A DNA stretch of 64,000 bases from Microbacterium sp. TPD7012 (lineage in GTDB: Bacteria; Actinomycetota; Actinomycetes; Actinomycetales; Microbacteriaceae). Below the pieces are notes generated by a model, which saw nothing but the letters and a program-made list of their open reading frames with translations, did no database searches and was not told the DNA's origin. This document shows, piece by piece, positions 45,033 to 54,195 of this stretch. Each line of letters begins with the position of its first letter. Position 1 is the stretch's first letter. The stretch covers positions 1 to 64,000 of the forward strand of contig NZ_QDFV01000001.1 in NCBI RefSeq assembly GCF_003075395.1, read 5' to 3'. The position numbers and the translations under genes were made by a program.

Positions 45033-46874
45033 ATGAGCGCGCCTCGCATCGCCCCACGGTCCATCGCCCGGCGGACGACCGCCGCCCTCGCCGCCACGGC
45101 GATCGCGGCACTCGTGCTGGCGGCGTGCACGGGCGGCGGCGACGAGGGCACGACGACCGACAGCAGCCAGGGCTTCCCCGATGACGGGTGCACGCACATC
45201 ACCATCGCGACCTCGTCGGAGAAGGTGAACATGCTCGACGAGCTGGCCGCGGCGTTCAAGGACTCCCCGGAGCACGAAGGCCTCGAGACCTGTGCCACCG
45301 TGCGGCCGACCAACGTCTCCTCGGGCAACGCCGCCCGCTACCTCACGGCGGGAGACGACTGGCCGAGCGACGACCGCGCGCTCTGGCCCACGCTCTGGTC
45401 GCCGGCATCCACCGTCTGGACCGACCGCGTCGCCGCGGCCGCATCGCCGAGCCTCGTCGGCGAGCCCGCGTCGTTCACGCGCACCCCTGTCGTGTTCGGG
45501 ATGCCGGAGCCGATGGCGAAGGCGCTCGGCTACCCCGAGAAGCCGATCAGCATCACCGACCTCGAGGGGCTCTGCCAGGACCCGAGCGGATGGGGCAGCG
45601 TCGGCAAGGACATCTGGGGCGCCTTCAAGATCTCGAAGACGAACCCGAACACCTCGACCACGGGTCTCTCCACGATCCTGATGCAGTCCTACGAGGCATC
45701 CGGCAAGGCGGACGCGCTCACCTCCGAGGACGTGGATGCCGCGGCCGATTTCTCGCGCGTGTTCGAGGAGTGCGTGATCCACTACGGCGACACGACCGGC
45801 AACGTGCTGTCGACGCTCTACGACGAGACGCAGAACGGCGCCAACGGCTCGGCCTACGTCTCGGCGGTCGCGCTCGAGGAGACCTCGCTGCTGAACTACA
45901 ACCAGGGCAACCCCGACTCGCACACCGTGCAGCCGGGCGAGACCCTGACCCCGCCCAAGACCAAGCTCGTGGCGGTGTATCCCGCCGGCGGCTCGATGTG
46001 GTCGGACAACCCGGTCACGGTCCTCGGGGCCGACTGGGTCACGGCCGAACAGCGCGCGGCCGGCGAGGCGTTCGCGGAGTTCCTGCAGTCCACGCCCGCG
46101 CAGAAGGTCCTGCCGGAGTACGGCTTCCGCCCGCTCGACGAATCGGTTCCCCTCGGCGACCTGTTCACGGCGAAGTTCGGCGTCGACCCCGCACAGCCGG
46201 CCGTCACGCTCCCCAAGCCCGAGGTCGACGTGATCTCCACTGCCATCGACCAGTGGACGCAGGTGCGCAAGCCCTCGTCCGTGCTCGAGCTCATCGACAT
46301 CTCCGGCTCGATGGACGACCCGATCGGCGACGGCCGCTCCCGGCTCGACGGCGCGATCGAGGGCGCGCAGACGACGCTCGGTCACTTCCGCTCCTCCGAC
46401 GAGGTCGGCGTCTGGGCGTTCACGACCGGCATCTCGTCCGACGAGGGCGACGGCATCCAGGTGCTGCGCGACGTCACGGCCCTCGGAGCCGACGGTGAGA
46501 AGCTCGACTCCTCGCTCGACGACCTGCGGTACGCGCAGCGCAACGGCACGCCCCTTTACGACGCGGTGCTCACGGCGTACGAGGCCATGAGCGAGCGCGC
46601 CGAACCGGGACGCATCAACGCGATCGTCGTGCTGTCCGACGGCGAGGACACGGATTCCACCACCTCTCTCGACTCGCTGATCGCGAAGATCGGCAAGAGC
46701 TCGAAGGAGGGCGGCGACGACGCCCCGGTGCGCATCTTCACGATCGCCTACGGCGAGGGAGCCGACCCCACCGCGCTGCAGCGCATCGCGGACGCCACCG
46801 GCGGCCAGATGTTCGACGCCTCGGATGCCGAGCGCATCGATCTCGTCTTCGCCTCCGTGATCAACAACTTCTGA
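45033..46874 (+). CDS. Lipoprotein with solute-binding-like and VWA domains
   Basis: 613 aa. Signal peptide with lipobox LVLAAC (Cys32). Residues ~50-385 resemble a type 2 periplasmic solute-binding protein (ITIATSSEKVNMLDELAAAF, later WVTAEQRAAGEAFAEFL). Residues ~415-610 are a VWA domain with an intact metal site, DISGSMDD. The domain order is known in actinobacteria as 'substrate-binding and VWA domain' proteins of unknown role; it suggests a surface protein that binds a ligand and a partner protein. The membrane protein encoded seven bases downstream is the likely partner. Confidence 0.85.
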   Translation: MSAPRIAPRSIARRTTAALAATAIAALVLAACTGGGDEGTTTDSSQGFPDDGCTHITIATSSEKVNMLDELAAAFKDSPEHEGLETCATVRPTNVSSGNAARYLTAGDDWPSDDRALWPTLWSPASTVWTDRVAAAASPSLVGEPASFTRTPVVFGMPEPMAKALGYPEKPISITDLEGLCQDPSGWGSVGKDIWGAFKISKTNPNTSTTGLSTILMQSYEASGKADALTSEDVDAAADFSRVFEECVIHYGDTTGNVLSTLYDETQNGANGSAYVSAVALEETSLLNYNQGNPDSHTVQPGETLTPPKTKLVAVYPAGGSMWSDNPVTVLGADWVTAEQRAAGEAFAEFLQSTPAQKVLPEYGFRPLDESVPLGDLFTAKFGVDPAQPAVTLPKPEVDVISTAIDQWTQVRKPSSVLELIDISGSMDDPIGDGRSRLDGAIEGAQTTLGHFRSSDEVGVWAFTTGISSDEGDGIQVLRDVTALGADGEKLDSSLDDLRYAQRNGTPLYDAVLTAYEAMSERAEPGRINAIVVLSDGEDTDSTTSLDSLIAKIGKSSKEGGDDAPVRIFTIAYGEGADPTALQRIADATGGQMFDASDAERIDLVFASVINNF

Positions 46875-46881
46875 GGTGGGA

Positions 46882-47886
46882 ATGTTCATCGCCGCGGCAT
46901 CCGATCCCAGCGGGGTCGACGACGCCATCGCCGCACTCCAGTCGGGGAACATCTACGTCGCGCCGAAGGTGCCGGATGCGTCGGGGGTGACGGATGCTCT
47001 GACGGGCGTCGTGCCCGACGACGGGTCGATCGCGGTCGTGGTGCTGCCGGAGGGCGCGGACATCAGCAGCGTCTACGCCCTCGAGATCCTCGACAGGCTC
47101 ACCGAGCGTTCGCCCCAGCAGACGATCGTGCTCGCCGTGGGCGACGACGTGCAGGCGGATTCAGCCGTGATCGGCAGCGAAGAGGCCCTGCGCATCGCCA
47201 ACGAGAGCGAGAGCGCGGCGGGCGGTGACACGCAGGCGGCGCTCATCGAGACCGTGCAGCAGATCGTCGAGGAGAGCCCGTCATCTCCCGGGGGTTCGGT
47301 CGGCGGCGGCGCGGACTTCCTGCTGCCTGTCGTGATCGGCGGCGTGGTGATCGTCGCGGGCATCGGCACCGCGATCGGCCTGATCGCCCGGCGCCGCAGA
47401 AAGCCCGCGGCGAGCGCGGATCCGGTGCCGGCCGGCATCCGTCTGCGGGTGAACCGCCTGCGCGAGCTGCGCGCCGACTACGCGGCGCTTCCGGGCAATC
47501 CGGTCGCGGCGGAGACGGCAGCCGGCATCGACGCGCTCGCCTCGCATGTCGAGCAGCTGTTCGTGCGCCTCGACGCGAAGGCCGGCGAGGACCAGGGCGT
47601 GCTGGCCGAGGCGGAGTACTCCGACAAGCTCGCCCGGCTCGTGGCGGCGCTCGACCGCGACTATCTGCTCGATCTGCTGACGCGCCCTGATCTGTGGGAT
47701 GCGCCGGACGAGCGCGTCGGCGAGGTCCGCGAGGCACTCGCCGCCGTGTCGACGCAGATCGTCGACAACATCAAGCAGGTGAACGCCCGCAAGGGACTGC
47801 TGTTCCAGGTGTCGCTGGATTCGCTGATCGGGCGCTCCGAGCTGCGCGACTGGGAGCGGCAGTTCAAGAAGAGCGCAGGAGAGTGA
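46882..47886 (+). CDS. Single-pass membrane protein partnered with the VWA lipoprotein
   Basis: 334 aa. An N-terminal ~145-residue alpha/beta domain (GSIAVVVLPEGADI, QQTIVLAVGDDV) resembles the TPM/Rv1476-like extracytoplasmic fold, then one helix (~152-174), a basic RRRRK stop-transfer sequence and a ~155-residue helical cytoplasmic domain. The family is uncertain. ATG 46882 is preached by GAGGTGGGA, a good ribosome-binding site that rules against GTG 46876. Co-transcription with the lipoprotein suggests a transmembrane relay. Confidence 0.7.
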   Translation: MFIAAASDPSGVDDAIAALQSGNIYVAPKVPDASGVTDALTGVVPDDGSIAVVVLPEGADISSVYALEILDRLTERSPQQTIVLAVGDDVQADSAVIGSEEALRIANESESAAGGDTQAALIETVQQIVEESPSSPGGSVGGGADFLLPVVIGGVVIVAGIGTAIGLIARRRRKPAASADPVPAGIRLRVNRLRELRADYAALPGNPVAAETAAGIDALASHVEQLFVRLDAKAGEDQGVLAEAEYSDKLARLVAALDRDYLLDLLTRPDLWDAPDERVGEVREALAAVSTQIVDNIKQVNARKGLLFQVSLDSLIGRSELRDWERQFKKSAGE

Positions 47887-47892
47887 CCCGGT

Positions 47893-48330
47893 TCAGCCGG
47901 CGTTCCCCTCGGCGAGGTACGCGAGGCGGTGCAGCGTCTCGGCGTTACGCCAGCGCAGCATCGGCGTCGTGAGGAAGCGCGGGACGATGGTGGCCGGGCC
48001 CTTCACCGCTTCCTCGTCGATGCGCACCAGGCACCCGGAGCTGAGCCTGCGCACCCGGATCGTGACGCTCGCCTCGCCGACCGGCCAGCCGCGGGCCCGC
48101 AGGACGGCGCGGTGCGGCGGGTCCCACTCCTTCATCTGCGTCGTGTCGTCGAGCAGGGCGGGCCACACCCCGAAGGAGTGGTGGAGCTCGGCCCCCGGGC
48201 CCGGCCACGCCTCGTCCACGTCCCGCATGCGCGAGGCGCCGACGACCCAGGTCGGGTAGAGCCAGCCGTTCCCGAGCACGCGGAACACGTCATCCGGTGC
48301 GCAGTCCATCGCGCGAGTGTTGGTCGCCAT
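47893..48330 (-). CDS. SRPBCC-family (START-like) protein
   Basis: 145 aa, single START/Bet v1-like domain: the opening VFRVLGNGWLYPTWVVGASR, the middle GVWPALLDDTTQMKEWDPP, and a C-terminal long helix. These proteins bind small hydrophobic ligands; no enzymatic residue is apparent. It is convergent with the VWA-partner gene, six bases apart. The 242-base gap upstream (48331-48572) shows nothing I can name. Confidence 0.8.
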   Translation of the reverse strand: MATNTRAMDCAPDDVFRVLGNGWLYPTWVVGASRMRDVDEAWPGPGAELHHSFGVWPALLDDTTQMKEWDPPHRAVLRARGWPVGEASVTIRVRRLSSGCLVRIDEEAVKGPATIVPRFLTTPMLRWRNAETLHRLAYLAEGNAG

Positions 48331-48572
48331 CCTGTCTCCGTTCCGCCCTCATCGTGCGGCCTCATGAGCGACCCGGCGAGGTGCTTGACAAGTCCCCTTC
48401 GGCTCGCGTCGCACGCGTGTGGGCCATCGTGGCGGATGTGTCAACCCGCTTCCGACATTCCTCGATGCGAGGAAACCTGGGGGAAGCGTCGACGTGGACG
48501 CCCATGGACATGCGAGGTCGGGGAGACGCGCCACGGAGGGTGTGACGGGCTCCTCCCCGGCCTCGCAGCAGT

Positions 48573-48839
48573 TCAGTCGGAGGCGGGGCGGGTGCCGATG
48601 CCGGGTTCGTCGTTGTGGGCCGACTCGTACGACTCGGCTTCCTCTTTCGCCGCATGCTCCGTCGCCTCGTCGACGCCCACGGCATCGACGGCACCCGAGT
48701 CCGCTCCGCCGCCGCCCGCCGGGGTGTCGCCGACGTAGAGCAGCTCGCCGGAGCCCTCGCCTTCGCGCGCCTCGAGGTGCTCCGTGATGCGCGCCTGCGC
48801 GTCGGATTCGGCGGGCGAGGCGGCGTTCCCGCCGCTCAT
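48573..48839 (-). CDS. Small acidic hydrophilic protein (88 aa)
   Basis: 88 aa, rich in Glu, Ala, Gly and Asp, no hydrophobic segment, probably disordered: EHLEAREGEGSGELLYVGD, a Gly run, then DEATEHAAKEEAESYESAHN. I do not recognise it. Its ATG shares ATGA with the stop of the next small acidic gene upstream, which supports both as real and co-translated. Confidence 0.55.
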   Translation of the reverse strand: MSGGNAASPAESDAQARITEHLEAREGEGSGELLYVGDTPAGGGGADSGAVDAVGVDEATEHAAKEEAESYESAHNDEPGIGTRPASD

Positions 48840-49036
48840 TCGGCGGTCCGCAGGTCGGTCGGGGCGTCACCGCTGTGCGGAGTGCCTTCGTCCTCCCGTG
48901 CGAGGTCGCCCTGTCCGTCCTCGCCGAGCTCGGCCTCGAGGGGCTCGTCGCCCTGCGTCTCGGGCTGCTCGACATCCGTCGGGAAGATGCCGTCGATGGG
49001 ATCCATGCTGTTGATGAGGCCTTCGGGGTTCGACAT
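48836..49036 (-). CDS. Small acidic hydrophilic protein (66 aa)
   Basis: 66 aa with a strongly acidic composition (VEQPETQGDEPLEAELGEDG) and a short N-terminal motif MDPIDGIFPTD. GGAGA lies five bases before the ATG. It is the first gene of a two-gene unit with the 88-aa protein. No function known. Confidence 0.6.
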   Translation of the reverse strand: MSNPEGLINSMDPIDGIFPTDVEQPETQGDEPLEAELGEDGQGDLAREDEGTPHSGDAPTDLRTAE

Positions 49037-49163
49037 GGTGCTCTCCTTCGGTTGGAGGCTCCAGGATCGATCGGATGCCGCGCCGGCGCAGGTCCGTTGA
49101 CAGAGGGCGTCGGCGGCGGTATCGCGGGCGGCGCAGATCGAGCTGCGCCTCTTCAGAACCGGA

Positions 49164-50123
49164 TCAGGCCGGGGCGGCGGTCGAGGCTCGCACGATGAGC
49201 TGCGAGCCGAGCGTCACGACATCGCTGACGACGGTGCCGGAGATCGCCTGGAGGAGCAGGTCGACCGCGAGGGCTCCGCAGCGGTCGATCGGCATCTGCA
49301 CGGTGGTGAGGCCCGGCGTCACGGCACCGGCGAGATCGATGTCGTCGATGCCGACGATGCTGATGTCATCGGGGCAGATGCGACCGAGCTCCGACATCCC
49401 GGCCTCGAGTCCGAGCGCGACCAGATCGTTGTAGGCCACGACCGCCGTCGCGCTGCTGGCTGCGGCGAGCGCGGCGGCGGCGCGACCGCCCTGGATCGAC
49501 GCGGCGTGATGGCTGAGGCGCGTGAGGCGGATGCCGTGGCGCTCGCACGCGCGGGAGATCGTGTCGAACCGGCGGGCATCGGCCCAGGAGCCGCGCGGGC
49601 CAGAGGCGTAGGCGACGTGCTGGTGGCCCAGGGCGACGAGGTGCTCGATCGCCTGGGTGGGGCCGTGCTCGGTGTCCATGATGACGCACGGCGCCCCGTC
49701 GATCTGCCGGTTGACCACCACGTACGGGGTGCCTCCGACCAGTGCGAGGACCTCCTCGTCGGGAAGGCGCGGTGAGCACAGCAGCATGCCGTCGAGCTTG
49801 CGCGCCTGCTCGATCTGCTCGCGCTCCCGGCGGAGGTCCTCGTCGGCGTCGAACAGCACGATGCGGTGGCGGCCGTGCCAGGCCTGACCCTGGATGGCCT
49901 TGAGCAGCATCGCATAGACGGGGTTCGCGATGTCAGGGACGATGACCCCGATGGTCCGCGTGGCGACGCTGCTCTGCGGGTTCGTGTACCCGAGATCGAC
50001 GGCGGCCTGCAGCACCCGCTCGAGTGTTCCGCCGGCGAGCCGATCCGGCTCGCCGAACGCCCGCGACGCCGTCGCGATCGACACGCCGGCCCGCCGTGCC
50101 ACGTCGGTCAATGTCGCCGCCAC
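49164..50123 (-). CDS. LacI-family regulator of the hexonate operon
   Basis: 319 aa. HTH AATLTDVARRAGVSIATASR followed by a ligand-binding core (IGVIVPDIANPVY, SIVGIDDIDLAGAV). It is divergent from the 50215-57006 operon, with the palindrome GTTTGTACAAAC between them, so it should repress that operon until a pathway intermediate binds. GTG 50123 gives a canonical LacI N-terminus; upstream in-frame GTGs and an ATG at 50162 would add non-conserved residues. Confidence 0.88.
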   Translation of the reverse strand: MAATLTDVARRAGVSIATASRAFGEPDRLAGGTLERVLQAAVDLGYTNPQSSVATRTIGVIVPDIANPVYAMLLKAIQGQAWHGRHRIVLFDADEDLRREREQIEQARKLDGMLLCSPRLPDEEVLALVGGTPYVVVNRQIDGAPCVIMDTEHGPTQAIEHLVALGHQHVAYASGPRGSWADARRFDTISRACERHGIRLTRLSHHAASIQGGRAAAALAAASSATAVVAYNDLVALGLEAGMSELGRICPDDISIVGIDDIDLAGAVTPGLTTVQMPIDRCGALAVDLLLQAISGTVVSDVVTLGSQLIVRASTAAPA

Positions 50124-50178
50124 GTCCCGCCCTTCGCTCACTGTCACTCTATGATCGTCCATCCCACCGTGTAACGGG

Positions 50179-50197
50179 TTGACAAGTTTGTACAAAC
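50179..50197 (+). promoter_or_regulatory. -35 box and LacI-type operator of the hexonate operon
   Basis: TTGACA (50179-50184) is a perfect -35. The 12-base palindrome GTTTGTACAAAC (50186-50197) lies in the spacer between it and the -10 region (about CACACT, 50202-50207). ATG 50215 follows a short leader. Confidence 0.6.
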
Positions 50198-50214
50198 CAT
50201 TCACACTGTTTTAC

Positions 50215-51690
50215 ATGACGATCATCGCCGATCACCCCCGCCCCGAGCGCGCAGGCATCCTGCATCTCGGTCTCGGCAGCTTCCACCGGGCGCACCAGGC
50301 CGTCTACACGGCCGCCGCTCTTCCGGCCGGCGGCGACTGGGGCATCGTCGGCGTCGCCTCGCGCTCTCGCACGGTCGTCGACGCGATGCACGCGCAGAAC
50401 CTCCTCTACTCGGTCGCCACCATCTCGCCCGACAGCACCGCGCTGACGGTCCCCGGCGTTCACACCGACGCCTTCGTCGGTGCCGAGCAGCCCGAGCGCG
50501 TCGTCGCACAGATCGCCGACTCCGGCATCCGCATCGTCACCCTCACCGTGACGGAGAACGGCTACAGCTACTCCGCCGCGACCCAGCACCTCGACCTCGA
50601 CGACGCCACCGTGCGCGCCGACCTCGGCGGAGGCGCCCCGCGCTCCACGATCGGGCAGCTCGCTCGCGGCCTCCAGGCCCGGGCATCGGTCGGCGGAGAA
50701 CCGATCTCCATCCTCAGCTGCGACAACCTCGCCTCGAACGGCGCCCACACCGAGAAGCTCGTCCGCGAATTCCTGCAGGCGCTCCCGCAGGGTGAAGGCG
50801 CCGAGGCACTCACGTACCTCGACCAGGCGGTCACCTTCCCCTCCAGCATGGTCGACCGCATCGTCCCGTCGACCACGCCCGAGCTGCGGGACCGCGTCAG
50901 CGCCCTCCTCGGTGCGCGCGACGAGATCCCGGTGCCGGCCGAGCCGTTCACGATGTGGGCGATCGAAGACCGCTTCGCCGGCGGACGCCCTGCCTGGGAG
51001 GCCGGCGGCGCCGTGTTCACGACCGAGGTCGGTCGGTACGAGCAGATGAAGGTGCGGCTGCTCAACGGCACGCACTCGCTCATCGCCTACCTCGGCGCTC
51101 TCCGCGGCGTCGCGACCATCCCCGAGGCGATCGGTCTCGAAGACGTCGCACGCGCCGCGCTCTCCGTTCTCCGCAGCGAGTACGAGCCGTCGATCGAGGT
51201 TCCGTCCGGCGTCGACATCCGCGACTACGAGGCGCGGCTGTTCGAGCGCTGGGGCAACAGCGCTCTCGGCCACCGCACCAGCCAGGTCGGCACCGACGGA
51301 TCCGTCAAGCTGCGCCAGCGCATCCCCGAGCCTGCCATCCAGGCGCTGGCCCGCGGTGAGATGCCGCACCTGATCGCCCTCACCATCGCCGGCTACCTCT
51401 CGTGCATCGCTCCGCTCCCCGGCTTCGACCCCGGCCCGCACGCGGCGGCGATGACGGATGCCGCGCGCGAGCGCCTTGGCGCTCTCGCAGCGACCGCGCG
51501 CACCGGTCGCGAGCTCGCCGAGCGCGTGATCTCCGAACTCCAGCTGTTCGGCGACGGGCTCGCCGGGCAGGACGCCTTCATCGCCCGCGTCGGTGACCTG
51601 ATCGATACGATCCAGCGTCAGGGCGTCGGCTCGGCCATCGCCGATGCCGTCTCGGCGTCCCAGACCATCACGAAGGAGCTGCAGCCATGA
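50215..51690 (+). CDS. uxuB: Mannitol dehydrogenase-family oxidoreductase (D-mannonate oxidoreductase / fructuronate reductase)
   Basis: 491 aa, the long-chain polyol dehydrogenase family. ILHLGLGSFHRAHQA at the N-terminus is the NAD-binding fingerprint, and MKVRLLNGTHSLIAYLG contains the catalytic Lys, Asn and His. With a mannonate dehydratase, KDPG aldolase and KDG kinase in the same operon, the likely reaction is D-fructuronate to D-mannonate with NADH. Mannitol or altronate specificity cannot be excluded. Confidence 0.8.
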   Translation: MTIIADHPRPERAGILHLGLGSFHRAHQAVYTAAALPAGGDWGIVGVASRSRTVVDAMHAQNLLYSVATISPDSTALTVPGVHTDAFVGAEQPERVVAQIADSGIRIVTLTVTENGYSYSAATQHLDLDDATVRADLGGGAPRSTIGQLARGLQARASVGGEPISILSCDNLASNGAHTEKLVREFLQALPQGEGAEALTYLDQAVTFPSSMVDRIVPSTTPELRDRVSALLGARDEIPVPAEPFTMWAIEDRFAGGRPAWEAGGAVFTTEVGRYEQMKVRLLNGTHSLIAYLGALRGVATIPEAIGLEDVARAALSVLRSEYEPSIEVPSGVDIRDYEARLFERWGNSALGHRTSQVGTDGSVKLRQRIPEPAIQALARGEMPHLIALTIAGYLSCIAPLPGFDPGPHAAAMTDAARERLGALAATARTGRELAERVISELQLFGDGLAGQDAFIARVGDLIDTIQRQGVGSAIADAVSASQTITKELQP

Positions 51691-52691
51691 AGGCTCTCGC
51701 CATCCACGGCAAGGAAGACATCCGCTGGGAGGACCGCGAGGTTCCGGCGCCCGGCGAGGGCGAGGTGCGCCTCCGCGTGAACTACGTCGGCATCTGCGGC
51801 TCCGACCTGCACTACTACTTCCACGGGGCGAACGGCGAGTACACGATCCGTGAGCCGCTGACCCCCGGACACGAGCTGTCGGGCGTGGTCGACCTCGACC
51901 CGTCGGGTCGCCTGGCCGCCGGCACCCCGGTGACCGTGCACCCGGCGCGCTACGGCCCCAGCATCTCCGGACTCGAGGACCGCCCGCACCTGCGCCCCGG
52001 CGGCGACTACTTCGGCAGCGCGGCCGCGAACCCGCACCGCCAGGGGGGAGCCTCCGAGTTCCTGATCGTCGAGGAGCAGATGATCCGCGTGCTCCCCGAG
52101 TCCCTGCCGCTCGAGCGCGCTGCCCTCGCCGAGCCGCTGGCCGTCGCGATCCACGCCGTGGGTCTGGCGGATGAGGTGGCGGGGAAGCGGGTGCTCGTGA
52201 TCGGCGCCGGTCCCATCGGCCTGCTCGTCGTCGCGGCCGCCCTGCACGCCGGAGCCGCCGTCGTCGGCGCGAGCGACGTGCGCATCGAACCGCTCGAGCG
52301 GGCTCAGGCTCTCGGCGCGACCGAGGTCTCCCTCGTGGGCCGCGACGCGATCGACGACGAGTCCTACGACGTCGTGTTCGAGTGCTCCGGCGTGGGCGTC
52401 GCCCTCACCCAGGCCGTTCGCGCTGCACGCCGTGCCGGGACCGTCGTCCAGGTCGGCATGCTCCCGAACGCCGACATCGGGGTGAACCTCGCTCCGATGC
52501 TCGCGAAGGAGCTGACGATCCGCGGGGCCTTCCGCTTCTCCACCGAGATCGACGACGCGGTCAGCATGCTGGCCGAATCCGGCGCGCTCGACTCCGTCGT
52601 CTCGCACGTCATCCCGGCATCCGACGCCGTCCGGGCATTCGAGATCGCTCGCGACTCGTCGGCCTCGGCGAAGGTCCTGCTCTCCCTCTAA
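51687..52691 (+). CDS. Zinc-type alcohol dehydrogenase, L-idonate/L-gulonate 5-dehydrogenase-like
   Basis: 334 aa, MDR superfamily. Catalytic zinc ligands Cys and His are seen in GICGSDLHYYFHG and TPGHELSG, and the NAD-binding GAGPIGLL is present. KELTIRGAFRF is close to the IdnD/RspB family. The lobe that normally holds four structural-zinc Cys is replaced by a Cys-free stretch (PARYGPSISGLEDRP). In RspA/RspB-type operons such enzymes oxidise L-gulonate to D-fructuronate. ATGA overlap with the upstream reductase. Confidence 0.8.
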   Translation: MKALAIHGKEDIRWEDREVPAPGEGEVRLRVNYVGICGSDLHYYFHGANGEYTIREPLTPGHELSGVVDLDPSGRLAAGTPVTVHPARYGPSISGLEDRPHLRPGGDYFGSAAANPHRQGGASEFLIVEEQMIRVLPESLPLERAALAEPLAVAIHAVGLADEVAGKRVLVIGAGPIGLLVVAAALHAGAAVVGASDVRIEPLERAQALGATEVSLVGRDAIDDESYDVVFECSGVGVALTQAVRAARRAGTVVQVGMLPNADIGVNLAPMLAKELTIRGAFRFSTEIDDAVSMLAESGALDSVVSHVIPASDAVRAFEIARDSSASAKVLLSL

Positions 52692-52728
52692 ACACCCTCC
52701 CTGTTCCTGGTCCGAAGGAGTACCTCAC

Positions 52729-54123
52729 ATGTCCGAATCACAGACGACGGCTCAGGCCGTCGACGACCCCGCCGCGAAGAGGTCGGTCCGCGACCTCGTC
52801 CGCGCCGCCGTCTCCGGCTGGCTCGGCACCGCCCTCGAGTTCATGGACTACCAGCTCTACTCGCTGGCGGCCGCCCTCGTCTTCGCCGATCTGTTCTTCT
52901 CCTCCGAGAACCCCGCCATCGCGGTCGTCGCGGCCATGGCGACATACGGAGTCGGCTACGTCGCCCGCCCGGTCGGCGCATTCTTCTTCGCGCGCCTCGG
53001 CGACAAGACCGGTCGCACCAAGGTGCTGTTCTACACGATCCTCCTGATGGGGCTCGCGACCACCCTCATCGGATTCCTGCCGACGTACAACCAGGTGGGC
53101 ATCCTCGCGCCGATCCTGCTCGTGCTGCTGCGCATCGCACAGGGCTTCGGTGCCGGTGCGGAGATCTCCGGCGCCGGCGTCATGCTCGCCGAGTACGCCC
53201 CGGCCAAGCGCCGCGGCATCATCGCGTCGCTCGTCGCCCTCGGCACCAACTGCGGCACGCTGCTCGCATCCGGCATCTGGGCGATCCTCCTCGTCGCATT
53301 CAGCGAGCAGGAGGTCATCGACTGGGCCTGGCGCATCCCCTTCATCGGCAGCGCGGTCATCATGCTCTTCGCGATCTGGGTGCGCTTCAACCTCAAGGAG
53401 ACCCCGGTCTTCGAGGAGCGCGACGACGTCGTCGACGGCAAGGCCCTGTCCAAGGCGGAGACCATCCAGCTCGCCACCGAGACCGGCGATGTCCGCACGC
53501 TCGAGGCCATGCAGCGCAAGCCCCTCAAGGCGTTCGCGATCGCGCTCATGCTCCGCTTCGGGCAGGCCGGCAACTCCGGCATGATCCAGACGTACCTCAT
53601 CAGCTACATCACGGTCGTGCTGCTGCTGGATCGCTCGATCGGCGTCAACGCCGTGATCGTCTCGTCGCTCGTCGCCTTCATCACGGTTCCGCTGTCGGGC
53701 TGGCTCGGCGACCGCTTCGGCCGCAAGCGCATGTACATCGTCTGGGCGGTCATCGCGCTCATCGTCATCGTCCCGACGGTGCTGATGATCAGCAGCAAGG
53801 ACACCGTGCAGGTCTTCGTCGGCTACGTCGTGCTGCACAACCTCGCCGTGATGAGCTTCGCCTCGCTCGAGAACCTCACCCTCCCCGAGCTCTTCGGCTC
53901 CCGCAACCGCTACACGTACACGGCCATGGCACGAGAGATCGCCGCCATCGTCGCGACCGGCGCGGGTCCCGTCATCGCAGCCGCGTGGGTCTCGGCCGTC
54001 ACCGGCTCGTTCATCCCGATCATCATCATGCTCATGATCTTCACGCTGAGCGCGCTCATCGCCGCGATCTGGATGCCGGAGGTCGCCGGTCGCGATCTGA
54101 CCGATCCGCGCGACGCGATCTGA
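52729..54123 (+). CDS. MFS transporter, metabolite:H+ symporter (MHS) type
   Basis: 464 aa, 12 helices. The start GWLGTALEFMDYQLYSLAAA and ARLGDKTGRTKVL in loop 2-3 are MHS-family features, and there is a large central loop (~220-260). MHS carriers import organic acids such as shikimate, citrate and ketoglutarate; here the operon predicts a hexonate or hexuronate. AAGGAG lies eight bases before the ATG. Confidence 0.85.
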   Translation: MSESQTTAQAVDDPAAKRSVRDLVRAAVSGWLGTALEFMDYQLYSLAAALVFADLFFSSENPAIAVVAAMATYGVGYVARPVGAFFFARLGDKTGRTKVLFYTILLMGLATTLIGFLPTYNQVGILAPILLVLLRIAQGFGAGAEISGAGVMLAEYAPAKRRGIIASLVALGTNCGTLLASGIWAILLVAFSEQEVIDWAWRIPFIGSAVIMLFAIWVRFNLKETPVFEERDDVVDGKALSKAETIQLATETGDVRTLEAMQRKPLKAFAIALMLRFGQAGNSGMIQTYLISYITVVLLLDRSIGVNAVIVSSLVAFITVPLSGWLGDRFGRKRMYIVWAVIALIVIVPTVLMISSKDTVQVFVGYVVLHNLAVMSFASLENLTLPELFGSRNRYTYTAMAREIAAIVATGAGPVIAAAWVSAVTGSFIPIIIMLMIFTLSALIAAIWMPEVAGRDLTDPRDAI

Positions 54124-54195
54124 CCGAACCGCTCATCCCGACCAGGGGTGCGGGCGCCCGAACGCCCGCACCCCGCACCCCTCCAGGAGAACGAC

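Noticed and set aside
50162..50204. Longer start for the LacI regulator
   Set aside because: Starting at ATG 50162 or further upstream would extend the protein through the promoter region and add residues absent from LacI N-termini.
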